NCBI RefSeq assembly: GCF_042945595.1
Contig: NZ_CP168493.1
Span: forward strand, 62,001 to 126,000
Source of the DNA: Psychrobacillus sp042945595
GTDB lineage: Bacteria; Bacillota; Bacilli; Bacillales_A; Planococcaceae
Reading direction: 5' to 3'
DNA length: 64,000 bases
Each line of letters starts with the position of its first letter. Within the stretch, counting starts at the first letter, position 1. A model generated the notes under the pieces. It saw nothing but the letters and a program-made list of their open reading frames with translations. It had not been told where the DNA came from and made no database searches. Below are positions 63,070-64,000 of this stretch, in pieces. The position numbers and the translations under genes were made by a program.

Positions 63070-63849
63070 ATGAGTGAAAATATAAAAATCTCTGTAAAAG
63101 ATTTAACAAAAGTATTTTATAAAAAAAATAACAGTGTCACAGCAGTTAAAAATGTGTCATTGCAAATTGAAGAGGGAGAATTTGTCTGTTTAGTAGGCCC
63201 GAGTGGTTGTGGAAAAACAACCTTACTGCGGATATTGGCAGGCTTAGAGTTACCAAGTTCAGGTACATTTACAATCGACTCCGATTCGGACGAAAGACCT
63301 CCACAATCAATGGTATTCCAAGAAAAAGGGGTTATTCCTTGGTTAACGGTAGAGAAAAACGTTGCATTTGGGCTTAGTATGCGACATTTACCAAAGGAAT
63401 TTGTTCGGAAGCAAACGGATTATTATTTGGAAAAAGTAGGTTTAAGTAAGTTTTCGAAACTTTACCCTAAAGAGCTTTCAGGGGGAATGAAACAACGAAT
63501 AAGCATTGCGCGAGCATTTGCGAATGACCCAGAAATTTTGCTCATGGATGAACCTTTTGCAGCGTTAGATGAACAAAATAAATTTATTTTGCAGGAAGAG
63601 CTGCTCTCTATTTGGTCCGAGACAAAGAAGACGGTGTTATTTATTACGCATAGCATTGATGAAGCATTGCTACTAAGTGATCGTATTATTTTAATGAGCG
63701 CACACCCAGGAGAAATTATAAAAGAGATTACTGTACCGATTCCAAGACCTAGAACGATGGAACAAGTGCGAGCAAACGCAGAGATGGCAGAGCAATTCAT
63801 TGCTATTTGGAATCATTTACAACAAGAAGTACAACGATCTAGGAGATAA
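63070..63849 (+). CDS. Nitrate/sulfonate/taurine-type ABC transporter ATP-binding protein
   Basis: 259 residues with Walker A GPSGCGKTT, Q-loop VFQEKGVIPWLTVEKN, signature LSGGMKQRISIARA, Walker B EILLMDEPFAALDEQ and switch His FITHSIDEALLLSDR. The PWLTVxxN stretch is usual in the SsuB/TauB/ThiZ group. It starts 4 bp after the permease stop. Confidence 0.92.
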   Translation: MSENIKISVKDLTKVFYKKNNSVTAVKNVSLQIEEGEFVCLVGPSGCGKTTLLRILAGLELPSSGTFTIDSDSDERPPQSMVFQEKGVIPWLTVEKNVAFGLSMRHLPKEFVRKQTDYYLEKVGLSKFSKLYPKELSGGMKQRISIARAFANDPEILLMDEPFAALDEQNKFILQEELLSIWSETKKTVLFITHSIDEALLLSDRIILMSAHPGEIIKEITVPIPRPRTMEQVRANAEMAEQFIAIWNHLQQEVQRSRR

Positions 63850-63861
63850 GGGAGGAAATTT

Positions 63862-64000
63862 GTGAAGAAACGTTGGTTGATTTTACTCGCATCGATTGTT
63901 TTGGTATTAGGTGCGTGTTCTTCCAAAGAAAAGGTAAGTACAAATGGGGTTGATGATGAAGTAAATAAAAACAATCCATCCGGGGATTTGGCTCCGCTTG
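63862..64000 (+). CDS. ABC transporter substrate-binding lipoprotein (5' part; runs off the window)
   Basis: The first 46 codons begin at GTG 63862 after GGGAGG. They encode a lipoprotein signal peptide (VKKRWLILLASIVLVLGACSS) with the lipobox LGAC, then a Ser/Lys/Asn-rich linker. It is the third gene of the sulfonate/nitrate-type operon. The ligand domain lies beyond the window, so the substrate (sulfonate, nitrate, thiamine precursor or other) cannot be told. Confidence 0.85.
   Translation, partial: MKKRWLILLASIVLVLGACSSKEKVSTNGVDDEVNKNNPSGDLAPL

Overview
The window is a low-GC, spore-forming Firmicute chromosome, most likely a member of Bacillales family Planococcaceae (Psychrobacillus-like). 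This rests on the 16S/23S sequences, AGGAGG-type ribosome binding sites, sporulation genes (spoVT, yabPQ, spoIIE) and a gene order matching the Bacillus subtilis mfd-to-rrnW region. The genus is an inference and should be confirmed with the 16S sequence.

Positions 1-8410 hold the 3' end of mfd, then spoVT, a SpoVB-like flippase (yabM), yabN (mazG), rqcP (yabO), yabP, yabQ, divIC and yabR. Good matches to sigma-G and sigma-E promoters precede spoVT and yabP. Positions 8500-13020 are an insertion relative to B. subtilis: a cystine-type amino-acid ABC transporter, a DinB-like protein, a poorly explained intergenic block, a broken nucleotidyltransferase gene and two minus-strand tRNAs (Met, Glu). 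Positions 13200-31071 return to the conserved order: spoIIE, tilS, hpt, ftsH, coaX, hslO, a PpiC-type foldase, cysK, the pab/fol cluster (pabB, pabA, pabC, folP, folB, folK), a small HTH gene, dusB (frameshifted here) and lysS. yabS and yabT are absent between spoIIE and tilS.

Positions 31200-42645 are a double ribosomal RNA operon: tandem promoters, 16S-23S-5S, nine tRNA genes (Val, Thr, Lys, Leu, Gly, Leu, Arg, Pro, Ala), then 16S-tRNA(Ile)-tRNA(Ala)-23S-5S and a strong terminator. The second 16S leader begins at the CCA end of tRNA-Ala and has no visible promoter, so the whole block is probably one transcript of about 11 kb.

Positions 42650-64000 are a variable region in place of ctsR-mcsAB-clpC. 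It holds a two-component system next to the remnant of an MMPL transporter, an APH-like kinase, an EamA transporter, a GNAT acetyltransferase, a YxlE/F/G-like ABC exporter, a HEPN-like/CBS protein, small membrane and redox proteins, a metallophosphoesterase, the cold-sensing lipid desaturase system (des, desK, desR), putP, sbcD-sbcC, and the start of a sulfonate/nitrate-type ABC transporter that runs off the end.

The most unusual signal is a pair of degenerate arrays built on the core GGTCTCG repeated at exactly 21-bp intervals: four units at 2841-2924 and five at 42771-42875. A 32-bp tandem repeat lies beside the first. No gene explains them and I do not recognise them.
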